Below the pieces are notes generated by a model. The model searched no databases, was not told the DNA's origin, and saw only the letters and a program-made list of their open reading frames with translations. A stretch of DNA of 64,000 nt from positions 9,154,815 through 9,218,814 of the forward strand of contig JAGGNK010007448.1 of assembly GCA_017590115.1 (NCBI GenBank). The letters are read 5' to 3'. This document shows, one piece after another, positions 26,137-38,402 of this stretch; within the stretch, counting starts at the first letter, position 1, and each line of letters opens with the position of its first letter. The translations under genes and the position numbers were made by a program. This DNA is from Montifringilla adamsi. Lineage: Eukaryota; Chordata; Aves; Passeriformes; Passeridae.

Positions 26137-26924
26137 GATATATTTTAAATGTCCTGATCATAGTGCTTTAACCTTTATATTGCTGACATCTGAGATTCAA
26201 ATAGAAATGCACACTGAAACTCTGTAATTTTATATATTCCAAAATTTTTTCATAGGAATCCATTTAAAATTACACAAGAAACCTCTCTTCATCTTCTGAG
26301 TGTTTCACTGATTAGCATAATTTATAGTCAGTTTTGTGAATAAGGTGATTGTACCCAGGTGATTGCAAAAAAGTCTGTGGATCTCAGCTTTATAAATATT
26401 ATTCTGAATCTAACTTTGTTAAAGTAATTGATGTAACATGAATCAGTGCTGTGCAGAGCTCTTCAAGTGCAGAGACCACACACTGTGTAATCTCTGGAGC
26501 CAGTCCTCATCGTGCCTTTGCTTTTCTTAGCAACAAAATTAACTCCATCATTATAAAATTTAGCCAATACTTTACCTCTGCAGTCAGAATCTTCTCACAT
26601 GAGATTCAGCCCACGCTCTAAATCCTGCCTTCGTTATGTGTCACTTTTTGCCTCAGAGAGCTGGAAAACTGACTTTGAAAGGATGTTCTTACACCAGGAG
26701 ATGTTGCAGGGGAGCCCTGGAGCCCATGAAGTACCTTCCACTCTGTCTCTGACACTCAGAAAACCTCCAAGGCCTCTCCTTTGGAGGGTCCAACCCCAGC
26801 TGGGTGCTCCAGGAAGGAACAGTTTTGTCTCTTCAGGCAAAACTGGAGCTCAGGGTCAGCCAGGTGAGAGGAGGTGCCCAAGGCTGAGCAGGGACATTGC
26901 CACAGACAGTGAGACCCCAGCCCG

Positions 26925-27094
26925 TGCTGGGCTGCAGAATGAGCCTGAGCCTGCAGAGCCTGTGCTGGGCTGCAGAATGAACATGCAGAGACTGCTGGGC
27001 TACAGAATGAGCCTGCAGAACCATGCTGGGCTACAGAATGAGCCTGCAGAGCCTGTGCTGGGCTACAGAATGAGCCTGCAGAGCCCGTGCTGGG
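26925..27094. repeat. Minisatellite, about 31-bp unit, five copies
   Basis: The unit core TGCTGGGCTACAGAATGAG, followed by CCTGCAGAGCC, recurs. The TGCTGG start lies at 26925, 26963, 26993, 27024, 27056 and 27088, giving spacings of 38, 30, 31, 32 and 32 bases. The later copies are more alike than the first, as in an array that expanded locally. It sits inside a 190-codon open frame (26599-27171), whose repeated residue blocks in shifting frames (LQNEPAEPV, YRMSLQSP) are explained by the array. I do not call a gene. Confidence 0.9.
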
Positions 27095-30000
27095 GTCCCT
27101 GTGCAGCTGTTTGGCTGCTCAGGCTTCTTTTGCTGGTTGGATTCTTTCTCCCACGTTCTCTTCGTCCATGAACACAGAGCTGCCAGAAGGGCTGGATGGG
27201 TGCCCAAGAGCTTTTAAATGCTCTGGTTAGGAATTGGTGGGAACCTTGTGTTTGTGTTTCTCTAAAGAAGTTTTATGGCTTTTTCCTGGTGCTGCTCGTG
27301 ACAAGGTCGCTTTGAGGGAGGAGGAGGATGCAGGTCACCCACTGCCAGAGCCTCGTGTCAGCATTGGGGGGTGTGACACAAAGGGGACAGGAGCTACAAT
27401 CTCCTGGAAACTTTGGGTGATGTTTCATCTTTAAGCAAATTCCTGGAGAACTGCTGAGATGAAAACAGGCACAGCTCTAAACCTTCATGTTCTATAATGG
27501 TGAGATTCTGGGAGAAGCTGGAATCCTTCTTACAGGAGAGTAGGGAAATAAAGATTTCCAGCTGTTAATAATAACAAGCCAGGAATTCTTCTTGTTCAAA
27601 CTGGAGCAGAATTGCCTGGAAGTCCCTGGAGAATTCCAGTCCAGCACTAGACATTTGAAAGATTTGGATCCCGGTCTAAAATATTTCCACTGCTTGAGCG
27701 GATTTCCAAACTGAGCTATTTTTTATCATAATCCAGTCAGAAAAATGAAATTTGTGGTGCAGTCAGCCATCAGTTGAAGTATTTTGAGAGGAGTATGGTG
27801 ACTGGAGTGTCTGATGTGTGTGCAGGTCCTGAGCATCCACTTGGGAATGGAAGAGACCAGGAACAAAACCTCGTGTGGTGCAGCTGGCTTTGAAGAAATA
27901 ACTAGGAATGGGTTTGAGGTTCATTTATAGGAGAAAAAAGAAAGGGAAAAAGAATGCAAAAGCCAGCATTCAGTGGTTCAGTGTCTGGGCACACTTTCAA
28001 GACCTCTTTTATTTTGAGTAATTAATTCTGTGTTTTATTAGTAATGAAAGCAGGGGCTATTTTGTGCAAGGCTGGAGCAGTTCAGGGTGACTCGGCAGGA
28101 AGTTAAACTGATGTAGCATTACTTTTGCAATTTATCACCTGCCTGTAGTGCTTACTCAGGGTATAATACAAGTTCATCATTGTTCAGAGCAATTATATTC
28201 TAAATTCATTTAATAATTGCCTCTCAAACCAGATAACTTTAAAGAACTGATTATTTTATAAGTAACTGGGAAAATCTCTAGCGTGACATCTCTTCTTTGA
28301 GGCAGGCTAAATGCAAGCTGGCTTTTTGGTGATCTGTTTCAAATTAGGTGATTTCATTGCATAAATGTATGTACTGGGGCTTGAGTGTGGTGTATCCAAA
28401 TGCTTGCAGCCTTCTTACACATTTGTAATAATTCCAATAATTCCAAATTAGGGAGGTTTTTTTTAATTTGGTGGATGAAAAATCCATTCTATTTTGTCTT
28501 TGGTTAAGGGAACTTGGAATACTGGATAGTATAAATGTACAGCTTCAAAACTTGTCACAGTTACTGGTAGGACTGGTAGGCATGGCAGCTGAACACAGAC
28601 CCTCCCAGGCTTTTCTTTCCTGAACCTTTTTTCTGCTTCTCCAGGTGTGGAAGGGCCTGGGAGCTGTGGGCTCCCTGCAGCAGCCCTGGTGCAGACCCAG
28701 CTCTAATTGATTATCCCAACCCAGCTTTGAGGGTCCCGCAGTCCTGGCCAGGCCCTGCTGAGTTACTGCGCAGCTTTAGGCAGCAGACTTTTACTGACTG
28801 CAGCAAATAAATTTGCTGTGCTTTATGGAGCACAGAGAAGCTTGTTTTCTGAATTTTAATTGTTTCAATAAATCGTGTTAAGATTGTGTTCTGTTCGACT
28901 ACAGGAAATGAATGTGAGTGGTTCGAATCTGGACATTTTTGGGAAGTTGTGTTGCCCACAGGGCTGCTGGGAAAAGTTTTCAAATCTGACTGAGCAATAA
29001 CGAGGGTGATGAGGATTGTAGAGATCTGGAGTGCAGCCTCCCAGGAATCCCCACTCAGTCTTGGATTTACCTACAGGGATTCTCTTGTCTCACTGGAGAC
29101 TAAATGATGATGATTTTCAGCTTGTGCTTCACAGAGGAGAGGAAACATTTGCAATGGTGCTCAGGTAGCTCAGGCACAGGTAGTGTGAGAGGGGCACTCT
29201 CACATTCTGGACAATGCTGAAGGATGAACCTCTGCTCTGGAGGCAGGTTGACAGGGTTGGGGCTCTTCAGCCTGGACAAAAGGCTCCAGGAAGATGTTAG
29301 AGCCCCTTCCAGTGCCTTAAGGGGCTCCAAGAGAGCTGGAAAAAAAAGTTTTGATTCTGTGACTTGAGAGTTTGGTGTTGGTGAGTGCAGCAATGAAGAT
29401 TAGCAGATTGTATTCCCAGCCTCCTCTTGTCCCTTCTCTCAGGGAAGGAATATTGCTTCTTCTCACTGAGGGATGGTTGTGCCCCTTGGGATCAGGAAGG
29501 AGCTGCTCTCGTCCTGGCACCGGGACAGCTTCCAGATCTTTATTTGCAGGATTAGAATGTTTTCGAAAAGATAGGCCAGGTTGAAAGCTCTCCACTGCTG
29601 TATCTCCCAACGTTCTGCTGCAGAGCTGCAATGATTGATGAGCATTTCTCGTTGCAATTACAGATGAGCAAGAGCAACCCACAAATCACGGCACGCTGGG
29701 TAGGAGTTCCTGAGCCGCTCTCTGTAGTCGGGCCAGCAAATCATTAAATCAAGCGAGGATGAGCAAGGGGCTGCTGGATGTTCTCGCCTCAGCACAGCAG
29801 CTGAGAGAGCTGAGTAAGCTGCTGTCTGCCTGAATCAATCCCCACTCTGGGAATTGAAACAGTGCAGACATGCAGCCTGTCCGTGGCCACATAAAAGCCG
29901 CATTATGGCTGCGATTTAGGGGACTACGCCTAAAGCAGCTCTTTGAATCCCTAATCCTGGGAGCTCCGAGGGAAGAAAGCAGGGAGGCTGTGCTCAGATG

Positions 30001-33000
30001 TCTAAAACTTTCCTCCTGACCCTGACTCGAAGTGGGGGACCTGGCCTGCAGTGAAGCCAATCCATGGGGAGTTCATGTACAGTGTAAGTTGTAATGGGAT
30101 TTTACAGTACAGATCCTAGCACACATATTTAGTATCTGACAATTCAAATAGCTTGGCTGGCAAGTACACTGAACGTTGCCAGATTTTATAAGATCCTGTG
30201 AATTCCTGACCTAGATATTCCTTGGAGGAGGGAATTCAAGAGCAGGAGAGAGACATGAACCAAGTATGGTAGACTGGGTTCCTCACTTCTGACCCATTTC
30301 CCTTATTTCTTCTGAGTAGTAAGAATCTTAAAAAACTGCAAAATTGGGTTCATAAAATTATTTGAGAAGATCAGCTCACTCTTAAAGTTGTTCCAAGTTT
30401 GTTCTTTATACAATTTACCTTATGCTTGGGGTACAGAATAATGAAAATATAAACAAACAGAGCACTAAGCCTCAATCCTACATGTAAATCTGTGCACATG
30501 TGCTGCAAATAAGATAGCACCCATGGACAGATTTGTTTGTATTGCCTTATGAGCCAAATGCTGTGGTTTTGCTGCTTTTGTTTATTCAGTCCTGAAAGAA
30601 TTTACTGTGAAATCCCACCAGGCAGAGATAAAGACTGGAAACCTGGTAATCTACAGCTGTACAGGAGGGTCAGTTTATGGCCTGAATGTGCTGGAGAATT
30701 TAGATGTGGAGAGACTCTTTCATAGTGAACTGACACGAAAACCTGTATTATTTCAGGGCTTTGCAGCATGCAAATTGTGTTTATGGTGAAGCTAAAACTT
30801 GGAAAAACCAAACTGGTAGATCTAATCCAGTTTTGCTATTCTGACAAATTTTTTCCTTCTCAAATGAATTCAGGTTGTCAGATTGATTCAGTCCCAACAT
30901 GACAAGTGCAAGACAAATTAATTAGCTTAAGCTCCGTGAGTTGTGAGGGTTTTGTCTCTGTGTGCTTTGTGTGAGGGTGTGCAGGGCACTGCTGTGGGTG
31001 ATTGACCATGGCAGGGGAAAGAGGGGTCCTTCAGCTTCACTCCAACATCTCTCTCCCAGCCAGGTGAGAAAATTGTCAGTGAAAAGTTTGAATTCTCCTA
31101 CAGTCTGGAACTGAAGACCACATTTCTAGTGCACTTCCAATATTAAACTGTTCTCCCGAGACTGCTCAAGAGTCACAAGTAATGCTTTAAAAAGAAATTA
31201 AAATGTTTAGTTGTAGAGAAAAGATGGCCAGGTCTGGTCTCAAATGAGCATGCAATTTTTAAAAATGTTGGGTTCCACAGTACCTGGAACTCTTACATGT
31301 CATAACCTTGTTAAGATAATTACAGTAGATGGCTTTTCTGCAAGGGAATCCCCTGACATTCTTCCTTGGGAGATTAAATCTCTGCTGCTGTTCTAGACAG
31401 ATTCTGTGGCTGAGTGAAAGTGTCTCCTACCTCCTTTAAAAATATCAACAACCAAAGAGAAGACAACACTTAATTCCTTTTTACAAAAGGAAAAGAGAGT
31501 CATGTCTTGGGAAGAAGGGAAATCAAATAAAAAATTTAATGCTAGAGAAGAAAGGCAAGAAATGCAGTTGCCATGGAAACGGGAGCATAAGTAGAAACTT
31601 TGCAGCAAAGAGCAGAAACTAAAAATGAAAAAGCAGAGTGGCGAGGCTTGGCAGATAGCCAGGAGCTTCCTCCACCTCCTCTCCTGTGCTCCTGGTGGGA
31701 TGTTCTTCGTCATCCTCCCACGGGCTGGAGATGCTCTAGGCATTTGGAGAGCCAAGCTGGGCCCGTGGGTCAGAGCACTGCACAGGGAGCAGCGAGTGAC
31801 AGCATTGCTTGGGATGAGGCAGCTGTACCAAAATCCTCTGTGTGCTTCAGCTTGGGGCCTCTTCCATGGGAGAGGGGGAAATTCACTGGGAATGGCTGTC
31901 GTGTCACAGTGGGCTCGAGAGGGAGGGAAGCTGCTTCTTCTGATGGTCACAAATCACCAGCAGGTCCTTGATTCTTCTTGTGTCCAAACCAAGGGATGGG
32001 AGTGCACTGCAGCGATAACTCCTGTTCTTCAATGCTTCTCTGACCCCTTTTCATAAGGAAAAAAAAAGTCTGTTCCAAGTGCTGCTGTGCCTCAGACTGG
32101 CTGGACACCATACCTCAGCTCTCTGGTCCTCAGCTCCCACCTGGGAGTCACATTCCTGGTCAGAGTTCTGCCCTGGGCACAGGCTGTGTTCCATGGTGGT
32201 TGTTGGCTGCATCCCATGTGTTTCTGAAAGCAGAGGCCTATTCCAGACGTGCACTTTTGTCCAGGGCTCTGGGATCATTTGATGCTGGCACGTTTAGCTC
32301 AGTTGTACGCAGTAAAGTAATGCAGTCATTGGATTAGTAATTATTAAATCCACATATGCTTTTTAGTATGACATGGAAAAAAGCAGGTTGGGAAAGCTGG
32401 GCAGACTCCCAGGCAGGGCTGTAAAACCTTTGTGATGGCCAGGAAGTGATTTGGGTGAAAGCTTGGGAGCGTACCCAGGCCTGTGTGCTGCTACAGATGG
32501 AAGCAATGAAACCTGGGCAGTTCAGATTTCCTTCAGTTCATTCTTGGAATTAAGGTGTAAGAGTTTTGCTAATTTGCTCTCAGACTGGTCAGCTTCTTAT
32601 ATACTTGATTCCTTTTTCATGAACAAAATAGAAAATGCAGTGCAAGTCCAAAAAAACCCACTTGACCTCTTTGTATGTGAAATCTGGGTGAACTTACCTG
32701 GGATACAGCACCACGAGTTAGGAACTCCTGTGTTCCTCAGTGTGTCACTAGAAATAAAACCTACACGTGTTTAACTCTGCTGCATTGCCACTGACTTTAC
32801 TCCTCAGCTGACTTGTCATGGTCTCACCTGGACTATTCTTTATTTAATTATTATTTCAAAACACAAGGATGTGCAGTCTGTTGGGGTTTTTTAGGCTGGA
32901 AGTAATGAAGCTTAGAGTGACAAACTTCACTAAAAGGGATGTTATTCTTTTTCATGTTCTTTAGCATTTGGGCTTGGAAAAAAACAGGGAACATGTTTCC

Positions 33001-33049
33001 TAATCCCCGTTGAAAGGGATTTTTAAGAGGAAGCCCGCTATTGGGAGGG
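27095..33049 (+). other. DAB2IP intron, middle part
   Basis: No coding exon is recognised. It contains one CR1 scrap (about 29247-29345). An AT-rich, low-CpG block at about 27990-28330 is dense in TAATTA/ATTA-type words, such as a homeodomain-bound enhancer might carry; this is noted separately as a hypothesis. A 185-codon open frame on the minus strand (31393-31950) has no recognisable domain or splice signals. Confidence 0.55.
29247..29345 (+). mobile_element. CR1-like LINE internal 3' fragment
   Basis: The stretch GGGTTGGGGCTCTTCAGCCT, then GGACAAAAGGCTCCAGGAAG and later AGCCCCTTCCAGTGCC...AAGGGGCTCCAAGAGAGCTGG, follows the CR1 consensus region gttcagcctggagaagagaaggctccggggagacc...gcagccttccagtacctgaaggggcctacaagaaagctgg. 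It is a plus-strand fragment of the end of the CR1 second ORF region and has no intact frame. Confidence 0.85.
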
Positions 33050-33160
33050 AGCGCTAACCGCGTCCCGGGGATGTGGCAGCGATCCCAGGCGGAGCCGGCG
33101 TCCTCCGGCCGGCGGGCGGCAGCAGAGCCGTGCGGAGCGGAGCCGCGATGCCCTGCTCCG
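33050..33160. promoter_or_regulatory. Small CpG-dense patch beside a minisatellite
   Basis: More than fifteen CpG dinucleotides fall within about 100 bases (for example GGCCGGCGGGCGGCAG at about 33108-33122), unlike the surrounding intron. Such density in a vertebrate genome suggests either a protected, unmethylated element such as an alternative promoter, or recent GC-biased sequence associated with the adjoining array. No donor, TATA or exon can be assigned. Confidence 0.35.
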
Positions 33161-33166
33161 GGACAG

Positions 33167-33452
33167 GGACAGCCCAGCCGGTGACTGCCCTGCCGGGGTA
33201 CAGCCCTGCTGGGGGACAGCCCTGCCTGGTGACAGCCCTGCCGGGGGACAGCCCAGCCCGGGGAACAGCCCTGCCGGGGTACAGCCCTGCCGGGGACAGC
33301 CCAGCCCGGGGAACAGCCCTGCCTGGGGACAGCCCTGCCTGGGGACAGCCGTGCTGGGGACAGCCCAGCCCGGGGAACAGCCCTGCCTGGGGACAGCCCT
33401 GCTGGGGTACAGCCCTGCGGGGTACAGCCCTGTCTGGGTACAGCTGTGCCAT
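33167..33452. repeat. GC-rich minisatellite, about 16-bp unit, about 18 copies
   Basis: The consensus unit is close to GGGGACAGCCCTGCCT, with lengths of 14-17 bases, and about 18 copies can be read one after another. A higher-order pattern is visible: the variant GGACAGCCCAGCCCGGGGAA recurs three times (near 33247, 33295 and 33360). Frames running through it (218 and 158 codons on the minus strand, 135 on the plus) translate as periodic Gly/Pro/Ala/Arg-rich strings such as PGRAVPRAGLSP, because three 16-base units make 16 codons. These are products of the array and not genes. Confidence 0.92.
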
Positions 33453-36400
33453 GGAACACCTCAGGCCGGTGCTGAAATGAGGGAGCCTCAGAGCCAGAGC
33501 TGGCCACAGCAGAGTTGGCACCTTGGGCACTTCCCGGGTGCTGCCTTGAGAAGGAATTCCCTGTGAGCAGCTGGATTTGCAGCAGGGCCGTGTCCAGAAC
33601 AGAGCAGTTTTCCTCAGGCTTTAACGTGCTGACACAGCACTGGCGTTTCTGGCGTTTTCAGCTGGAAAAGCTCCCTCCCTTCTCCCGGGTTCCTCCATGC
33701 TCAGTGTGTTTAACAAATGTTTTTCTGAGACCACTGACACTGTCTCTGTTTTATATGGTTTAAATTGAAATTATCTCATTTCTGTTACAATAGTCAACGC
33801 AGTGATGGACACTGTGGGGTTGTTTGTGACCTAGGAACACTCAGAAAAGTCAAACCAAATTGCAGAGAGGTGTGCAATGCATGTGTGCAAAGCACAGCCT
33901 GGCCACAGCTGGGAAAGGCTCCACAATACCCTGTATTATGTGGATTTATACCCAGCTTAGTGTGTTATGGAAGGAAGTTTATGAGTGACATGACCCAAAC
34001 AAAAAGAGCACTCCAGTCATGCCAAGATGACATTCCAGGCTGCTCCTGACTGAAACAAGACGCCTTCCATGTAGGATTGCCACTTACTGTGTGAAGGCAA
34101 CCATGGGCTACTTCCTGGAATTGCAAAGAATGAGCATTTTGGGAAATTCCAGTTCCTGGTGTCTGTTTTCAGCGTTGCTGCTAAGTGTTTTACCACCTCA
34201 GGTGTGTCCCTGCTGGCCAGGCTGCCTTGTTTGGAGGAGATCTGGAGGAAGTTTGCAGCCCTGCCTTGATAAGTTCTGTTAGGAGCAAAAGTGCCTCTGT
34301 ACAAAGAGCTAAACAGGACCCTCCAAAACCCCCTCAGTTACAGGAATCTGCAGTCTCTTGTGTTTGCCCTGACAGAGTAAGTGTGGGGCTCCTAGTCCCT
34401 GTGAGACTGAAGAAGTCAGAATCTGACCTTTTCCAAGGTTGATTCCTGCGAAGACAAATACCACACCTGTAAACATTCCCTGCCCTGCTCAGGATCACAG
34501 GGAAGTTCCCTTTTAGCCCTGGCCAGCACAAATCCCCTGGTACTGGTGAGCCTGCACCCTCACGTGCTGTAAAGCCTGTGAGCCCAGCCTGGGCTCCAGG
34601 CCTGCCAGGGCACTTCGTTTTGGATCCGTGCTGCCCAAACCGTGGTGATGGAGGGATAATCTGTTCCAAAGGTTGTCAAACCTCAGGGTTTCAGAAACAG
34701 CAAGAAGTATTTGTCAGCTAGTGTTCAGACTGAGAGGTCCTGCTGTCAGAATATTGATCTCAAATTCCTCCAGCATCTCTTCTGTTGGGAGTTGGACCTG
34801 AATTTCAGAGTGCAAAATGTGTTTTTCCCAGATTGTTCCCTGATCTCCCCGCTACACCTTCCATTAGCAGCTCTGTGTACATGAGTCTCCCTTGTCATCC
34901 TGTCAACCCTCATGGTCTTTAAATAGTCTGTAGGCTCTGGGTAGTGATCACCACATTGTTCCCCCTCCCTCTGCAAGCTGCTCCTGGAAAAGAGGACAGG
35001 AATTACTCGCTCATACACTGCTTGTTCATAGTCCAGTTTTAAAATCATCTCCTGCTTGTCTCATTTGCCAGGTCCATCAAACCAATATCCTGCCCAGCTC
35101 CCTGGCCCTGCCCAGCGTTCAGCAAGCAGCTTAGTTCCCCAGTTCCCCTTGGAATTCCAGGGGATCCTACCTAGTCCCTGCTGGCAGCAAACCCAGACAC
35201 AGCAGCATCACTGCTGAAATGGGCTGCACATAGGGAGATCCATGTTCCTACTAAATTGTTTCGTTGCTATTTTTTCTCCTCGAGGGGAATTCCATTCATC
35301 CCCTTTCAGAAGAGCCTGCTAAACTCAGCCAGTCCCAAACTCTCAACAAATGTCCTTTAATAGTTTCGGATTTCAGCACAGAGGCCTCTGACTGTGTGTT
35401 CCTTTAATACGTTCACAACTCCCCTGGGAGAACTAAGCCAGGAATAACCAACACTTTTTAAAGCCAGGCCTCCTGCTTTAAGGTTGTGTTTCTTTTCCTG
35501 CCATACATTCCCTTGCTCATCTCCACAGCTCTCACTTCCTCGTGCTTTGCATTGCCCGTTCTCAACTCGGGTGTTCTCAGGTGTCCGAGAGGGGAGTGCT
35601 GCATCCTCTGCTTTCAATTTTGCTGGCTGAAGGGGCATAAAGGACTCTTAACATTCTCTGCAGTCGCCTCTCAGCTTGGCATACTGATCATTTCAATAAT
35701 AAAGTGTTTCCTTTCATTCTCCAACAGTCAGGCCCCTGCCAGAGCCATAATTGTTCACAGATGACTCATTTTGGCTGCATGATCAAAACCAGGGAAAAGT
35801 GCTGTTTGCACAGGCTTTGAAACGTACAAGATGGGAAGAGATGTTCACGCTTGATATTTGTACCATATGTGCCTTCTAAATTTTATTACAGAACCTTTAC
35901 ATTTCAAAAGAGATTCTAGTCTTGTCCTGGGGATGATTTAGAAAGGAAAAGATAAGTAGAGTTTTGAGTTAGGCCAAGATTAGCAAAGACTGACTGTGTA
36001 GTTTGAGCTGTGAGGCTGCATCCTGGTGGGAGCTGTGCAGTGCAGAGGAGCCGTTGCTGCCCTGAGATAAATAGATCCAGATCAATGTATGGATACCTGT
36101 GCATTGTTTAGGGGCTGCACACTCACTGGTGTTCTGTATCAAAGTGCCACTGAACTCCTCATTCTTTATAGCATTTGTTTTGAAATCCTGCATTCGGAGT
36201 TCCAGCAGGTGTTTGCATTTTCTTCCCTGATGAAAACCCAAGGAATGTCTGCACGGTGCATGTGGTGCCCCATCCCCAGTGCTGGGAGTGCTCTGCCCTG
36301 CCTGGTGGTGTTCTCTTTTCACAGAGTTCACCTCAGATGTCCCCGTTGGGAGGGTCAGCAAGCAAGTTCTGTTTTAGGGTGGAGAAAAAGGACATGGGAG

Positions 36401-37768
36401 GATGATTCCTGCAATGCCATTCATCACCAAGCATGAGCTGTAGCAATAAGAAGCTGCTCTTTGTGACTCCTCCCAAAATCACTTTGAGGCCACCCAGCTG
36501 TCTTAGATAAAACACCAAACAGACAAACTTCGCTTCTTTGCATCAGTGTGGAGTTTTGACCAATGAATTGTACAAACCCCCCAAGCCAGCTCGTCCAAGG
36601 CTGCTGCCATGTGGATGTGATGTTAGACTTGTTAATCCAGGAAAAATTAGTATATTAGAAGAATAAAGGATCTAAATTCAGTAGGAAGAGTGGTTTTTAG
36701 TAGCTTTTTCTCTCTAAAAATGTAACAGGGTGTTAGTGGAATGGGAACATACAGACTCCATACACTTGTGATCTGTACAAAAAAGTAGGAAGAGAAGCAG
36801 AAAAAACCAATTTGAGCTGATGCTGCAATAGAGGAGCATTATTGGTCACTATGTGCCTTGCTAGATATTTTCTGTTATTTTTATTTGGAGCGTCCTTTAT
36901 CAGATCATCAGCCAGTTCCCTGCTCAGGGCTGGTGAGGACCCAGCAGGGTGAGAATTCCCAGTGCTGGATCCTGGCTCACGAGAGCTCAGGCACTGGAGG
37001 TGTTGGTGCCCTGAGCTTCCACACTTCAAAACATCCCAGCCCATGCTTTGCTCTTGGAGTGTTTTTCATATTTCTGTTGTTTGAAGGAGGCTCTCCACAT
37101 TTTGCAATCAGCTGCTCTTGGACAATAACATCTCTCAGGGCAGCCCTGTGTAGTTGTGCCAGAAGGAAAAACGTAAATTTAAATAAACCACCCTCACAAT
37201 GGTATTTAAAAACTGATTGCAGGATTTCCAGTCACTTTTGTAAAGCCCTCTTTAAAAACAATAGCTACATTTTCATTTTTTAACTTGTTAACAGGGAATT
37301 CTTTTAAAACAGAGGGTGTTTTCTGTGCTACTCTGTCATGTCAGCCTGATAAGGAAGATGGCTAAAGATCATTCTTGCCAAAATATTCCTTGGATGAATC
37401 ATCTGATGCCAAAAAGCAAGTGAAACGAGCAACTATATTTGCAGTGGAGTTTGCAAATTATGTGGCAAGGAAAGGAAGAAAATAATCTGTCACATGAAAA
37501 ATGAAGTTTAGATTGTGTGTATATAAATCAGTGATTTGTTATATGAGCGTGAGATCATTATCAGGCATTTAAACATGAATTGGAAGTGCCTAATCTATTA
37601 ATTAATCAGGAAATAAGTTTTACATAGCATGTGTAATCAAGTTAATCTTTCATTTCACTTGCCAGCAGAGATGCTGCTGTCAGTGGATGTTGCCATGAGA
37701 TTAAACACCCCAAGAGCTGATTCTTGCTGAGGGGGAGCCTCAGGTGTCCAGATGGCATCGGGAGAGGA

Positions 37769-37788
37769 GGGGAGGGGAGGGGAGGGGG
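37769..37788 (+). repeat. (GGGGA)n tract, predicted G-quadruplex
   Basis: Four consecutive runs of at least four G separated by single A bases (GGGGAGGGGAGGGGAGGGGG), preceded by GGAGAGGA. This fits the canonical G-quadruplex pattern with one-base loops on the plus strand, which is also the sense strand of DAB2IP intron RNA. Confidence 0.85.
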
Positions 37789-38348
37789 CTCATCCCTGCA
37801 GCCCAGGGCACTCCTGACACTGGAGGAGTTCTCTGTGTGCACAGGAGTTCCTGGGCTCTGCAGCACCTGGAAAAGCTTCTCTTCTCCCCACCCTGGGTTA
37901 GAAAAGCCTCAGCTTCCACGCAGGCAAGGAGAGTGATGTCCTGCAGGAGCTTTCTGAAAGGTTCATGGTTTCTTCCCTGACCTTTTAGCATGCCACATTG
38001 GAAAGCCACTGTAACAGAACTCAGGATAAATAGCTGAGCCTTCTGCTAATAATAACCCATAAATCTGGCACAGAAAGGCAGTGATGCCAGACTTGTATCA
38101 ACTCCTTCCCTGCAGCAATGCAACAGCAAGTTTACTGCTGAAATACAAAGTAAAAATATTTTTTAGGAGTTAATTTGTTTTGTTATATGAATATTTTGAT
38201 CAAGGTCAATGCGGATTTTGTAGTTTATTACAGTAATTTGTTATTACATCTCATAATTAGATTCCTAACCTAGAGGTGATGTGGGTTTTGTTTATTTAAC
38301 TGTGCAGATAGGAAAGTAAAGATCATCGTCTGGGCTCCCTTCCCACTG

Positions 38349-38402
38349 AAGGTTGGACCAGGTGAGATTTTGAGGTTGCTTTCGAGCCCCTCCAGGATCA
38401 CA
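38349..38402 (+). mobile_element. Likely CR1-like 3'-end scrap
   Basis: The sequence AGGTTGGACCAGGTGAGATT, then TTGAGGTTGC...GAGCCCCTCC, resembles the CR1 tail (aggttggactagatgatctttgaggtcccttccaacc). It is short and diverged, so the call is tentative. Confidence 0.55.

Larger units (their letters stand above)
19547..26924 (+). other. DAB2IP intron, middle-left part
   Basis: No coding exon is recognised. The stretch holds one CR1 scrap (about 20740-20806), an AAC tandem (21037-21053), a T-rich tract at 24594-24618, a C14 run (25838-25851) and an A5T tandem (26116-26136). Open frames of up to about 140 codons on either strand lack homology and show no splice context. Confidence 0.6.

Noticed and set aside
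26599..27171. 190-codon plus-strand open frame
   Set aside because: Half of it is the 31-bp minisatellite and the rest matches no family I recognise.
28920..28930. tRNA B-box-like GGTTCGAATCT
   Set aside because: No A box at the right spacing upstream and no cloverleaf arms can be built; an isolated match.
31393..31950. 185-codon minus-strand open frame with hydrophobic C-terminal half
   Set aside because: No domain or homologue is recognised, two plus-strand frames overlap it, and it sits inside a DAB2IP intron; chance is the simplest explanation.
32851..33507. 218-codon minus-strand open frame rich in Gly, Pro, Ala and Arg
   Set aside because: It is generated by the 16-bp minisatellite; overlapping frames on both strands are equally open and equally periodic. 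No start context, domain or splice site supports a gene.
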